DNA of 32,205 nt from an uncultured Ruminococcus sp. (lineage in GTDB: Bacteria; Bacillota; Clostridia; Oscillospirales; Ruminococcaceae), in NCBI RefSeq assembly GCF_946415235.1, contig NZ_CAMKRR010000027.1, positions 1 through 32,205 on the forward strand. The letters are read 5' to 3'. The translations under genes and the position numbers were made by a program. Below are positions 22,916 through 30,949 of the stretch, one piece after another (position 1 is the first letter of the stretch; every line of letters begins with the position of its first letter). The notes beneath the pieces were generated by a model that worked only from the letters and a program-made list of their open reading frames with translations, was not told the origin of the DNA and ran no database searches.

Positions 22916-23593
22916 ATGTCAGACTATATGAATGATTTCAGGTTTTTCCTTATCGGCCCTTATCCCAACGGAGAACTGGGCGGATTGGCTATAAGTCTTA
23001 TACTTGCCCTGATAACGATGGTATCGGGCTTCGTTCTGGGAATGATACTTGCACTGGGCAGGATCTCGAAGAAAACTGTCATCAGCAAGCTTTGCGGCTT
23101 CCTGATTGAGACGGTTCGCGCTCTGCCGCTGGTGCTTGTATTATTCTGGTTCTATTTTATGGTACCGCTATTTGCAGGAAAGCCTATGCCGATATTCTTT
23201 AGCGCTTATCTTTCTGTTACCCTGTATTCAGCAGTCAATCAGGCTGAAATATTCCGAAGCGGATTCATGAATATTAACAGAGGACAGTGGCAGGTGGCAG
23301 AATGTACGGGACTTTCGTATTTCCAATGCGTAATATATATTATAATGCCTCAGGCCCTCAGAAATATGCTCCCGTCCATTGTTGGCTTTTTTATATCGCT
23401 CTTCAAGGACACCTCTGTAATATCCATCATAGGAGTAATAGATCTTACGCATATGGGACGAATGATAAGCCAGAGAGATCCCAGCAAGCTCGTATTTTCA
23501 TATATGGTGATGGGCGTTCTCTATTTTGTGTTCTGCTTTGCACTTTCGAGGCTGTCAAAGCGTATTGAGAAAAAAATGCGTCCCGCATCATGA
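22916..23593 (+). CDS. Polar amino acid-type ABC transporter permease 2
   Basis: This is the second membrane subunit of the same importer, 225 residues with hydrophobic helices from GGLAISLILALITMVSGFVL through ALPLVLVLFWFYFMVPLF to YMVMGVLYFVFCFAL. The ATPase-contact loop is AECTGLSYFQCVIYIIMPQA followed by LRNMLP, and FKDTSVISIIG is the usual segment after it. It has the family's His/Glu/Gln transporter signature and a short 27-base gap after permease 1. It ends the importer genes; an inverted repeat and a new promoter follow. Confidence 0.85.
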   Translation: MSDYMNDFRFFLIGPYPNGELGGLAISLILALITMVSGFVLGMILALGRISKKTVISKLCGFLIETVRALPLVLVLFWFYFMVPLFAGKPMPIFFSAYLSVTLYSAVNQAEIFRSGFMNINRGQWQVAECTGLSYFQCVIYIIMPQALRNMLPSIVGFFISLFKDTSVISIIGVIDLTHMGRMISQRDPSKLVFSYMVMGVLYFVFCFALSRLSKRIEKKMRPAS

Positions 23594-23603
23594 TATACCG
23601 ATC

Positions 23604-23632
23604 ATAAGGCTCCGATAATCATGGAACCTTAT
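23604..23632. repeat. Imperfect inverted repeat between operons
   Basis: ATAAGGCTCC (23604-23613) and GGAACCTTAT (23623-23632) pair with one mismatch around a nine-base loop. There is no T-run after it on either strand, so it is at best a weak terminator or a binding site. Confidence 0.45.
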
Positions 23633-23656
23633 AGTATATACTAACATATTTATGTT
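23632..23656. promoter_or_regulatory. Two back-to-back palindromes upstream of the Moco operon promoter
   Basis: TAGTATATACTA (23632-23643) is a perfect palindrome. AACATA-TT-TATGTT (23643-23656) is a second one whose right edge touches the likely -35 region. The placement is that of a repressor operator controlling the molybdenum genes; no regulator is identified. Confidence 0.4.
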
Positions 23657-23682
23657 TAAAAAAATGAGATCAATGATATAAT
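23655..23682 (+). promoter_or_regulatory. Promoter of the molybdenum cofactor/molybdate operon
   Basis: An exact -10 TATAAT at 23677-23682 is preceded by an extended -10 TG at 23674-23675, with a TTTAAA -35-like element at 23655-23660, giving a 16-base spacer. The leader to the moeA start is about 50 bases, too short for a known Moco riboswitch. Confidence 0.6.
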
Positions 23683-23724
23683 ATACTCATTGTGTCCGAA
23701 AACGATCAGCATATTAACCATCAC

Positions 23725-23730
23725 GGAGGT
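23725..23730 (+). promoter_or_regulatory. Ribosome binding site GGAGGT for the TTG start of moeA
   Basis: GGAGG eight bases before TTG 23738 supports that start; no in-frame ATG lies near, and the encoded N terminus (KQVLQLMISSVKPIEETLE) looks like MoeA. Confidence 0.65.
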
Positions 23731-23737
23731 GTTGTGA

Positions 23738-24940
23738 TTGAAGCAGGTATTGCAGCTTATGATCTCCTCGGTCAAGCCGATAGAAGAAACGCTGGAAAGG
23801 CCCCTTTTGCAGGCGGTCGGCTGTATCAGCGCCGCAGATGTCATATCGCCTGTGAACGTTCCGCCCTGTGCGCGTTCTGCAATGGACGGATATGCTGTTT
23901 TTTCCGATGATGTCAGGGATGCCTCCGCGGATTCTCCTGCGGAGCTTGACGTGGTATGTGAGATCGACGCAGGCTGCTTTTCAGGCAGCTGCCTGAAAAG
24001 AGGAGAATGTGCCCGTGTAATGACAGGAGCATATATCCCCGATAGAGCCGACTGCGTGGTAAAGCAGGAGGACACCGATATGGGCAGCGGCAGGGTAAGG
24101 ATATTTGCATCCGCTGATAAAAACATGAATTATTGCAGGATCGGGGAGGATATTGCCGAGGGACAGGTAATTATATCCGAAGGCAGTCTTATCACTACTT
24201 TTTCTGTAGGTGCGGCCGCATCTGCCGGCATATCAGGGCTGACGGTAAGACGTCCGCTGAAAGCGGCACTGATATCAACGGGCTCCGAACTTGAATCCCC
24301 CGGAAACGCCCTTGAGAGAGGAAAGATATATAACAGCGTACAGTATATCCTTGCGTCACAGATCACCATGCTGGGGCTTGAATGTATATCCATGAAGATC
24401 ATTCCCGACGAACCCCATGCTATGAAAAAGGCCTTTACCGAAGCAGTCGGGAGTGCGGATGTACTCATAACGACGGGCGGCCTGTCCGTAGGAAGAAAAG
24501 ATATCGTGGAAGATGTGCTGCGTTCCGCGGGTGCGGAGATAGTATTCGACAGTGATGATAACCCCCTCGGAAACTGTGTAATGTTCTCTCTTTTTAACAA
24601 TAAGCCTGTCCTGTCCCTTTCGGGAGTCCCCTTTGCAGCTGTATCAAATTTTGAATACTATTTCAGGCCGCTGGCTGCAAGGCTCATGGGCTCGCAGGTG
24701 TTCATGCCTTGTTCAGGTAAAGCAGTGGCGGAAAATGAGTATACCAGGCAGAGACCTTTTGCCAGAAGACTGAGAGGATACTGCTCTGACGGGAGAGTAA
24801 GGATACTTCCCGCAAGCAAGAATTCTGTCATCTCGGACCTTATGTCATGCAACTGCTTTGTTGAACTGGAAGCAGGAAAAACAATAAGTGCGGGCGATAC
24901 CGTAGAAGTAACTTTTTTTGGTAAAAAACAATGGGATTGA
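23738..24940 (+). CDS. moeA: Molybdopterin molybdotransferase MoeA
   Basis: MoeA inserts molybdate into adenylylated molybdopterin. The 400-residue length and all four domain marks fit: PPCARSAMDGYAV at about 42-54, VMTGAYIPDRADCVVKQED, the central ISTGSELESPG, and the MPT-binding TTGGLSVGRKD with VPFAAVSNF. The C-terminal beta-barrel domain begins around residue 330. The start is TTG. It is the first gene of the Moco operon, right after the promoter, and its end overlaps the mobA-mobB fusion by ten bases. It works with the MogA domain encoded at the end of the operon. Confidence 0.9.
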   Translation: MKQVLQLMISSVKPIEETLERPLLQAVGCISAADVISPVNVPPCARSAMDGYAVFSDDVRDASADSPAELDVVCEIDAGCFSGSCLKRGECARVMTGAYIPDRADCVVKQEDTDMGSGRVRIFASADKNMNYCRIGEDIAEGQVIISEGSLITTFSVGAAASAGISGLTVRRPLKAALISTGSELESPGNALERGKIYNSVQYILASQITMLGLECISMKIIPDEPHAMKKAFTEAVGSADVLITTGGLSVGRKDIVEDVLRSAGAEIVFDSDDNPLGNCVMFSLFNNKPVLSLSGVPFAAVSNFEYYFRPLAARLMGSQVFMPCSGKAVAENEYTRQRPFARRLRGYCSDGRVRILPASKNSVISDLMSCNCFVELEAGKTISAGDTVEVTFFGKKQWD

Positions 24941-25980
24941 AAATAGGGATATGCGCAGGCGGAAAGAGCCGACGCATGGGCAGCGACAAGGCACTTCTGA
25001 AGTGGGGCGGCACTACACTTGCAGAGCTGCTCTTCAACAGATTTTCCGATGATTACCCTGTGATATTCTCACTGGGAGCTTCATACAGTACAAACGCATA
25101 TATATCAGAGCATATACCGCAGGCGATGCGGGTATACGATGAGTATAAGGATTATGGCCCTGTGGAGGGGATAAGGCGTATTCTTGAAACAGCGGATACC
25201 GGTCATGTATTTATTTGCGGTGTGGATATGCCGTTTATAAGCGTGGAGTTGGTAAAATATATGGAGCAATTTATTTCTGGCGAACATAACTGTATATGTC
25301 TGACGACAGGAGGCAGACCGCAGCCCCTTTGTGCTATATATTCCACGGGAGCCCTGAGTGTCATAAATGAGCTTATACATCAGGGCGAACACAGGCTGAC
25401 CGCCCTTGTCGAGAGTCTGAATACAAGGTGTATCGGGCTTGAATACACGATATTTAATGACGGGATATGTGCGAATATAAATGATCCCGTGCAGTATGCC
25501 GCAGCAAAGCCTCCCGTGGTGTTCGGAGTTTGCGGATACAGCAACAGCGGCAAAACGACACTTATATGTGAGCTTGTAAAGCGCTTTGCACAGGACGGAC
25601 TGAAAACAGCAGTAATAAAGCATACTTCCCACGGACATTCCTTTGAAAAGAAGGGCTCTGATACCGAACGCTTTTCGGAAGCGGGGGCATTATACAGATG
25701 CATCTTTTCTGATAACGGGTATTCCTTCAGCGCATCCGAGCCGAAGTCGCCTGGAGCTATAGCGGGGATGTGCGAGAGTGCAGATATAATTATAATCGAA
25801 GGTATGAAAAACGATGCTTCGTTCCCCAGGATAATCACTGCCGTGCCCATAACGGGAGAGCGTCCCGAAAATACGGAAAACGTTATATGCACAGTTGACG
25901 ATTACCGCCGTGAGGCAGCTGATATTTCTTCTCTTTACCGGACGGTATTGGAATACTTTGACTTGGAAAAGGTGATATAA
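24931..25980 (+). CDS. mobA: MobA-MobB fusion (molybdopterin guanine dinucleotide synthesis)
   Basis: MobA attaches GMP to molybdopterin to give the guanine dinucleotide cofactor used by DMSO-reductase-family enzymes; MobB is a GTP-binding helper. Residues 1-185 are MobA with the nucleotide-binding start CAGGKSRRMGSDKALLKW and ICGVDMPFIS. Residues about 190-349 are MobB with Walker A GYSNSGKTTL and KHTSHGHSFEKKGSDTERF. MobA and MobB are often separate genes; fusions occur in other Firmicutes. The gene fits the molybdoenzyme at 17482, which needs this cofactor form. It overlaps moeA by ten bases and the next gene by one. Confidence 0.9.
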   Translation: MGLKIGICAGGKSRRMGSDKALLKWGGTTLAELLFNRFSDDYPVIFSLGASYSTNAYISEHIPQAMRVYDEYKDYGPVEGIRRILETADTGHVFICGVDMPFISVELVKYMEQFISGEHNCICLTTGGRPQPLCAIYSTGALSVINELIHQGEHRLTALVESLNTRCIGLEYTIFNDGICANINDPVQYAAAKPPVVFGVCGYSNSGKTTLICELVKRFAQDGLKTAVIKHTSHGHSFEKKGSDTERFSEAGALYRCIFSDNGYSFSASEPKSPGAIAGMCESADIIIIEGMKNDASFPRIITAVPITGERPENTENVICTVDDYRREAADISSLYRTVLEYFDLEKVI

Positions 25981-27002
25981 TGAAGCTTATAAAAACAACT
26001 GAAGCCGAAGGACACATACTGTGTCATGACATCACGGGTATCATCGCCGGCAGGAAGAAGGACGCCGTATTCCGCAAGGGCCATATCGTTACAAAGGAGG
26101 ATATCCCCGTACTTCTGTCGCTGGGCAAGGAAAACCTTTATATCTGGGAATACAAAGAGGGTGTGCTCCATGAGGATGAAGCTGCCGAGATACTTTGCAG
26201 AGCCTGCCTTAATGATAATATGTCCCGTTCCGAGCCTAAAGAAGGAAAAATAGAGATATTCTCTGACATAGACGGAGTATTTACAGCTGACAGCAGGAGG
26301 CTGCTGGAAATAAACTCTCTGGGCGAGATGATGATAGCGTCACGCCACGGTAATACCCCCGTAAAAAAAGGCGACAAGCTTGCAGGAACAAGAATCATAC
26401 CGCTGGTTATCAAGCAAGAAAAGATGAAGTATGTGGAGAATATACGGACACCTGTCTTTGCGGTCAGACCTTATGTAAAAAAGAGGTTCGGTCTGGTCGT
26501 AACAGGCAGTGAGGTTTCAAAGGGGAGGATAGAGGACGGATTTACCCCCGTGATCGAAAAAAAGCTGAGAGAGTTCGGCGCTGAAATATGCTTCAGAGCC
26601 GTAAGCGGTGATGACAGCAAGGTCATTTGTCAGGCTATACTGGATATGGCAGATAAGGGAGCGGAAGCTGTACTATGTACAGGTGGAATGAGCGTAGATC
26701 CCGACGATAGGACGTCGCTGGCTATCAGAACAACGGGCGCCAAGATAATTGCTTACGGAGCTCCTGTGCTCCCGGGAGCCATGCTTATGATGGCATACCT
26801 TGAAAGGAACGGCAGATCAGTTCCTGTTGCGGGGATACCCGGATGCGCCATGTTCTCGGGACGGACGGTGCTTGATATCATACTTCCGCTTATAATTGCG
26901 GACATAAAAATAAAAAAAGAGGATATTACCGCTATGGGAGAGGGCGGGCTCTGTCTGGGCTGCGATATATGCACCTATCCCAACTGCGGCTTCGGTAAAT
27001 GA
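25980..27002 (+). CDS. MoeA-like molybdopterin-binding protein with Cys-rich C terminus
   Basis: This 340-residue protein has an N-terminal part without clear MoeA domain I features. A MoCF-type molybdopterin-binding domain spans about residues 175-310 (LVVTGSEVSKGRIEDGF, VLCTGGMSVDPDDRT, GAPVLPGAMLMMAYL, IPGCAMFSGRTVLD). The tail has four cysteines (GLCLGCDICTYPNCGFGK). Proteins of this form are common in anaerobe Moco operons, but their exact job is unclear to me; a role in cofactor handling or insertion is likely. It overlaps mobAB by one base and is followed directly by moaC. Confidence 0.8.
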   Translation: MKLIKTTEAEGHILCHDITGIIAGRKKDAVFRKGHIVTKEDIPVLLSLGKENLYIWEYKEGVLHEDEAAEILCRACLNDNMSRSEPKEGKIEIFSDIDGVFTADSRRLLEINSLGEMMIASRHGNTPVKKGDKLAGTRIIPLVIKQEKMKYVENIRTPVFAVRPYVKKRFGLVVTGSEVSKGRIEDGFTPVIEKKLREFGAEICFRAVSGDDSKVICQAILDMADKGAEAVLCTGGMSVDPDDRTSLAIRTTGAKIIAYGAPVLPGAMLMMAYLERNGRSVPVAGIPGCAMFSGRTVLDIILPLIIADIKIKKEDITAMGEGGLCLGCDICTYPNCGFGK

Positions 27003-27003
27003 T

Positions 27004-27495
27004 ATGAGCGGTTTTTCACATCTTGATGACTGTGGCAATGCTGCCATAGTTGATATAACTGACAAGGAGCCCTCGGTCAGGACAGCTGAGGCATATGGCT
27101 TTATCAGAGCCTCGGAAGCGGTCCTTGACCAGATCGGACAGATCAGCAACAAAAAGGGCGATATACTTGCCGCAGCAAGGATAGCGGGAATAATGGCTGC
27201 AAAGCACACATGGGAGCTTATACCTCTCTGCCACCAGATCATGCTGACCAACGTGGGTATAAGATTTGAAGTCATACAGGAGAAAAGCGGCATCGCCTGC
27301 ACCTGTACAGTCACCTGCAACGGCAAAACAGGTGTTGAGATGGAGGCTCTCGTTGGTGTCAGCACGGCGCTGCTTACAATATACGATATGTGCAAGTCAG
27401 CCGATCATAATATGGTAATGACCGATATACATCTTTTAAGCAAAAAGGGCGGCAGATCGGGTGATTTTTGTTTTAAAGGAGACTTAACAGAATGA
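27004..27495 (+). CDS. moaC: Cyclic pyranopterin monophosphate synthase MoaC
   Basis: MoaC makes cyclic pyranopterin monophosphate from the product of MoaA, the first stage of molybdenum cofactor synthesis. The start GNAAIVDITDKEP, the active-site stretch AAKHTWELIPLCHQIMLTNV, KTGVEMEALVGVST and IYDMCKSADHNMVM are all standard, and 163 residues is the usual length. It starts two bases after the previous stop and overlaps modA by four bases (ATGA). Confidence 0.93.
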   Translation: MSGFSHLDDCGNAAIVDITDKEPSVRTAEAYGFIRASEAVLDQIGQISNKKGDILAAARIAGIMAAKHTWELIPLCHQIMLTNVGIRFEVIQEKSGIACTCTVTCNGKTGVEMEALVGVSTALLTIYDMCKSADHNMVMTDIHLLSKKGGRSGDFCFKGDLTE

Positions 27496-28277
27496 AGAAA
27501 AGAACAATCGCGTTAGTACTGGCAGCAGCTTCTTTGTCCGGATGCGCTGAAAAAGGTGGAAAAAGCAGCAAAAAAACAGAGCTGACTGTACTTGCGGGAG
27601 CTTCACTCACCGAAGCCTGTAACGAGATAGAGGGGTTATATGAATCCAGGAACAGCGATACAGATCTTTTGTTTTCATACGGCGGTTCGGGCGCACTCCA
27701 GACGCAGATAGAGGAAGGCTCTCCCGCAGATGTTTTTTTTAGTGCCGCAAAAAAGCAGATGAATGCCCTGATAGATGAGGAGCTCGTAGACAAGGATACT
27801 GTAAACGAGCTATTAGAGAACAAGATCGTATTGATAGTACCCGAGAAAAATCCCGCGGGGGTGAAGGGCTTTGACGATGTTATATCAGACAGCGTTTCGG
27901 TAATAGCTCTCGGCGAGCCTTCAAGCGTACCTGTGGGGCAGTATTCGGAGGAGATATTCGATCATCTCGGAATACTTGACGCTGTTAGCAGGAAGGCAAG
28001 CTATGCCTCTGATGTCAAGCAGGTGTTAGCATGGGTAGAAGCAGGAAATGCGGATTGCGGTGTGGTATACTCCACAGATGCAAACTGCGGAGAGGGAATA
28101 GCTGTAATATGTGAAGCTCCCGAAAACAGTCACAGCAGAGTGATATATCCCGTGGGACTTGTAAGCTCTTCAAATCACAAGGAGGAAGCAAAAGCATTTC
28201 TGAGTTTCCTTGAGAGCGGAGAATGCAGGGATATATTTGAAAAATACGGCTTTACAGCGCTGAAAGAGCAGGGATAA
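27492..28277 (+). CDS. modA: Molybdate-binding lipoprotein ModA
   Basis: ModA captures molybdate (or tungstate) outside the membrane for the ModBC importer. The 261-residue protein has a short signal peptide with lipobox LSGC (Cys18 lipidated). The mature part begins ELTVLAGASLTEACNEI, a typical ModA opening, followed by the oxyanion-site segments YGGSGALQTQI and GSPADVFFSA, and ends with the segment VIYPVGLVSSSNH. The start overlaps moaC by four bases and the stop overlaps modB by one. Metal choice between Mo and W cannot be told from sequence. Confidence 0.9.
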   Translation: MKKRTIALVLAAASLSGCAEKGGKSSKKTELTVLAGASLTEACNEIEGLYESRNSDTDLLFSYGGSGALQTQIEEGSPADVFFSAAKKQMNALIDEELVDKDTVNELLENKIVLIVPEKNPAGVKGFDDVISDSVSVIALGEPSSVPVGQYSEEIFDHLGILDAVSRKASYASDVKQVLAWVEAGNADCGVVYSTDANCGEGIAVICEAPENSHSRVIYPVGLVSSSNHKEEAKAFLSFLESGECRDIFEKYGFTALKEQG

Positions 28278-28939
28278 TGGATATATCGCCGCTTATAATA
28301 TCACTGGAGGCTTCGCTGATAGCCACTGTTATAGTCTTTGTCAGCGGAGTATTCACTGCATGGGCAGTGACAATAGACAAAAAAAGCAAGGTATTCTTTG
28401 ACACGGTGTTTTCACTGCCTATGGTGCTGCCGCCAACTGTTATAGGTTTTCTGCTTCTCATCCTGTTCGGAAAGAATTCCTTCGTCGGAGAGTTTCTGTC
28501 CCGTTTCGGCATCAATATGGTGTTTTCCCTGAATGGGGCTGTTGCGGCTGCCTTCACGGTATCGTTCCCGATCATGTATACGACGGCAAGAGGAGCTTTT
28601 GAACAGGTAGACAGCATATATATAGATGCTGCAAAAACTATCGGTATGAGCAGACTCAGCATATTTACAAGGATAAGGCTCCCTATTGCATGGCCCGGTA
28701 TGATCGCGGGCATCGTGCTTACATTTGCAAGAGCAATGGGTGAATTCGGTGCTACGATAATGATAGCAGGAAACCTCCCCGGACGCACACAGACCATGTC
28801 CGTAGCTGTATATACAGCTATGCAGAGCGGCAACAGAGAACTGGCTTCACGCTGGGTGGCCGTGATACTCTGTATCTCATTCCTGTCTATAATATCAGTA
28901 AGGCTGTGGAATGAATATCTCGGAAGGAAGAAAAAATGA
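28277..28939 (+). CDS. modB: Molybdate ABC transporter permease ModB
   Basis: This is the membrane channel of the molybdate importer, 220 residues with about five to six helices. The segment SLPMVLPPTVIGFLLLILFG and the ATPase-contact loop DAAKTIGMSRLSIFTRIRLP followed by RAMGEFGATIMIAGN are characteristic of ModB/CysT-type permeases. It overlaps modA by one base and modC by four bases, so the three should be made in fixed ratio. Confidence 0.9.
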   Translation: MDISPLIISLEASLIATVIVFVSGVFTAWAVTIDKKSKVFFDTVFSLPMVLPPTVIGFLLLILFGKNSFVGEFLSRFGINMVFSLNGAVAAAFTVSFPIMYTTARGAFEQVDSIYIDAAKTIGMSRLSIFTRIRLPIAWPGMIAGIVLTFARAMGEFGATIMIAGNLPGRTQTMSVAVYTAMQSGNRELASRWVAVILCISFLSIISVRLWNEYLGRKKK

Positions 28940-29970
28940 AGCTTACAGTCGATATACGCAAGAAATTCAAGGACTTTGAGCTGTGTGTGGATTTTGAAGC
29001 AGGAAACGGCGTTTTCGGATTGCTCGGGCCGTCAGGCTGCGGAAAAAGCCTGACACTGCGCTGTATTGCAGGTATAGAGAGACCTGACAGCGGTATTATT
29101 AGACTTGATGATAAGGTGCTTTTTGATAGCTCGGCAGGTATAGATCTTTCCCCTCAGAAGCGCAGGGTAGGATATCTTTTCCAGAGCTATGCACTGTTTC
29201 CGAATATGACTCTCGAACAGAATATATCAGCCTCTCCGTGTGGAAAAAAGAACTGTTCGGAATACATCAGCTTATTTTATCTGAACGGACTTGAAAAGCA
29301 CTATCCCCATGAGCTCTCGGGAGGACAGAAGCAGCGGGCTGCCCTGGCGAGGATGCTGGCTGCCGAACCTGAAATGGTAATGCTTGACGAGCCGTTCTCC
29401 TCTCTTGACCGCGATCTGCGCCTGAGACTTGAGGGGAAGATAGCCGAGATATCAAGGGATTTCGGCGGAACGGTCCTGTTCGTTTCTCACGATATGGACG
29501 AGGTGTTCCGCCTCAGTGATAAGGTCGCTGTCATTGAGAACGGCAGGATAGTGGATACTGCTCCCAAAAGAGAGCTCTTTGAAAAGCCGAACACAGTGGC
29601 ATCAGCCAGACTTACAGGGTGTATGAATATCTCCTCTCTTGTCTGTGACGAACAAGGAGTATTTGCATCGGACTGGGGCATAACACTTCCCTGCGGTCAT
29701 AAAGCAGGATACGGATATGTGGGATGCAGGGCACAGAATTTCGAGATATGCAGTGAGAAAAACGGAGCCGATGTCTTTGAGTGTGAGATAGTCCGCATTA
29801 CAGAGAATATGTTTTCATATACGGTCTTTTTCAGGAACAAGGGATACATCTCCGCGGGAGAGGGACATACCCTCGTATTTGAGACGGACAAGGATACATG
29901 GCACAAGCTGGATAAAGAAAAACTCTTTCTCCGTCCTGTCCATGAAAAGCTTTTTTATATGGTAAAATAG
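28936..29970 (+). CDS. modC: Molybdate ABC transporter ATPase ModC
   Basis: This powers molybdate import. The nucleotide-binding domain has Walker A GPSGCGKS, Q-loop LFQSYALFPN, signature LSGGQKQR, Walker B MVMLDEPFSSLD and the switch His in VSHDMDEVF. The C-terminal part (about 225-344) has weaker similarity to the TOBE domain that binds molybdate for feedback inhibition in ModC, including TGCMNISSLVCDEQGVF. The 344-residue length fits. It starts inside modB; moaA begins three bases after its stop. Confidence 0.9.
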   Translation: MKLTVDIRKKFKDFELCVDFEAGNGVFGLLGPSGCGKSLTLRCIAGIERPDSGIIRLDDKVLFDSSAGIDLSPQKRRVGYLFQSYALFPNMTLEQNISASPCGKKNCSEYISLFYLNGLEKHYPHELSGGQKQRAALARMLAAEPEMVMLDEPFSSLDRDLRLRLEGKIAEISRDFGGTVLFVSHDMDEVFRLSDKVAVIENGRIVDTAPKRELFEKPNTVASARLTGCMNISSLVCDEQGVFASDWGITLPCGHKAGYGYVGCRAQNFEICSEKNGADVFECEIVRITENMFSYTVFFRNKGYISAGEGHTLVFETDKDTWHKLDKEKLFLRPVHEKLFYMVK

Positions 29971-29973
29971 AAT

Positions 29974-30948
29974 ATGAAGGACAGATATTCAAGGAATATT
30001 AATTATCTGCGGGTATCTCTGACCGACAAATGCAATCTTCGCTGCCGTTACTGTATGCCCGAAGAAAAAGAACAGTGCCTGAACGGGGACAGGCTTCTTA
30101 CTGATGACGAGATATACAGGATAATAAGGATCCTTACCTCATCAGGCATAGAAAAGGTGCGTTTTACAGGTGGAGAGCCCCTTATGAGGAAGAATGTTTT
30201 TCCGCTTTTCAGAGCAGTGAGACAGCTTGAGGGACTTCGTACCATGTCACTTACTACCAACGGTACACTGATACCCTTATACGAAAAGGAGCTCAGAGAA
30301 AGCGGATTTGATCAGATCAATGTCAGCATTGATACACTCAGCAGAAAAGAGTATGCGGATATTACGAGAACGGACGGTTCACTTTTGGACAGCGTCAGAA
30401 AAAGTCTTGATATTCTCTCTCTGATGGATATCATGGTAAAGATCAACTGCGTTCCCATAAAAGGACTCAATGAGGATGCCATCCCTTTTCTTGCCGAAAT
30501 AGCAAGGGAACAGCCCATAGATGTCAGATTCATCGAGTTCATGCCTTTAGGTTGTCACAAAAAACTTACAGGCATCGGTTCCGACGAGATAACATGGAGG
30601 CTGGAAAAGCGGTTCGGGAAGGCAGAGAAGATCTCTGGAACCATCGGAGAGCCGGCTGTATATTTTCGGTTCCGCGGATTTAAAGGCAGGATAGGAGTTA
30701 TTAGTCCCCTGAGCCACAAATTCTGCCGTGACTGCTCTCGTATACGTCTTACTCCTGATGGTATACTGAGGCCATGCCTTTTCCATGATGACGGCGCAGA
30801 TATACGCACTGCCATAAGAAACGGCGCATCGGACAAGGATATAGCTGATATCCTCAGATCAGTCGTGATGAATAAGCCTTATGAGCATTTTTTCAATGAC
30901 TCATCGGGAGAAGGCAGCAGAAGAAATATGAATATGATAGGTGGTTGA
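29974..30948 (+). CDS. moaA: GTP 3',8-cyclase MoaA
   Basis: MoaA is the radical SAM enzyme that rearranges GTP at the start of Moco synthesis. The N-terminal cluster is CNLRCRYC, and the C-terminal cluster that binds GTP uses the cysteines in FCRDCSRIRLTPDG and RPCLFHDD. RFTGGEPLMRKN and NVSIDTL are standard for the family. The protein ends with Gly-Gly, which in MoaA is needed for activity. It has 324 residues, the usual length. MoaC, its partner, is encoded four genes upstream. Confidence 0.93.
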   Translation: MKDRYSRNINYLRVSLTDKCNLRCRYCMPEEKEQCLNGDRLLTDDEIYRIIRILTSSGIEKVRFTGGEPLMRKNVFPLFRAVRQLEGLRTMSLTTNGTLIPLYEKELRESGFDQINVSIDTLSRKEYADITRTDGSLLDSVRKSLDILSLMDIMVKINCVPIKGLNEDAIPFLAEIAREQPIDVRFIEFMPLGCHKKLTGIGSDEITWRLEKRFGKAEKISGTIGEPAVYFRFRGFKGRIGVISPLSHKFCRDCSRIRLTPDGILRPCLFHDDGADIRTAIRNGASDKDIADILRSVVMNKPYEHFFNDSSGEGSRRNMNMIGG

Positions 30949-30949
30949 G

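Noticed and set aside
23683..23737. Possible Moco riboswitch before moeA
   Set aside because: The leader after the promoter is only about 50 bases and shows no multi-stem fold of the required size.
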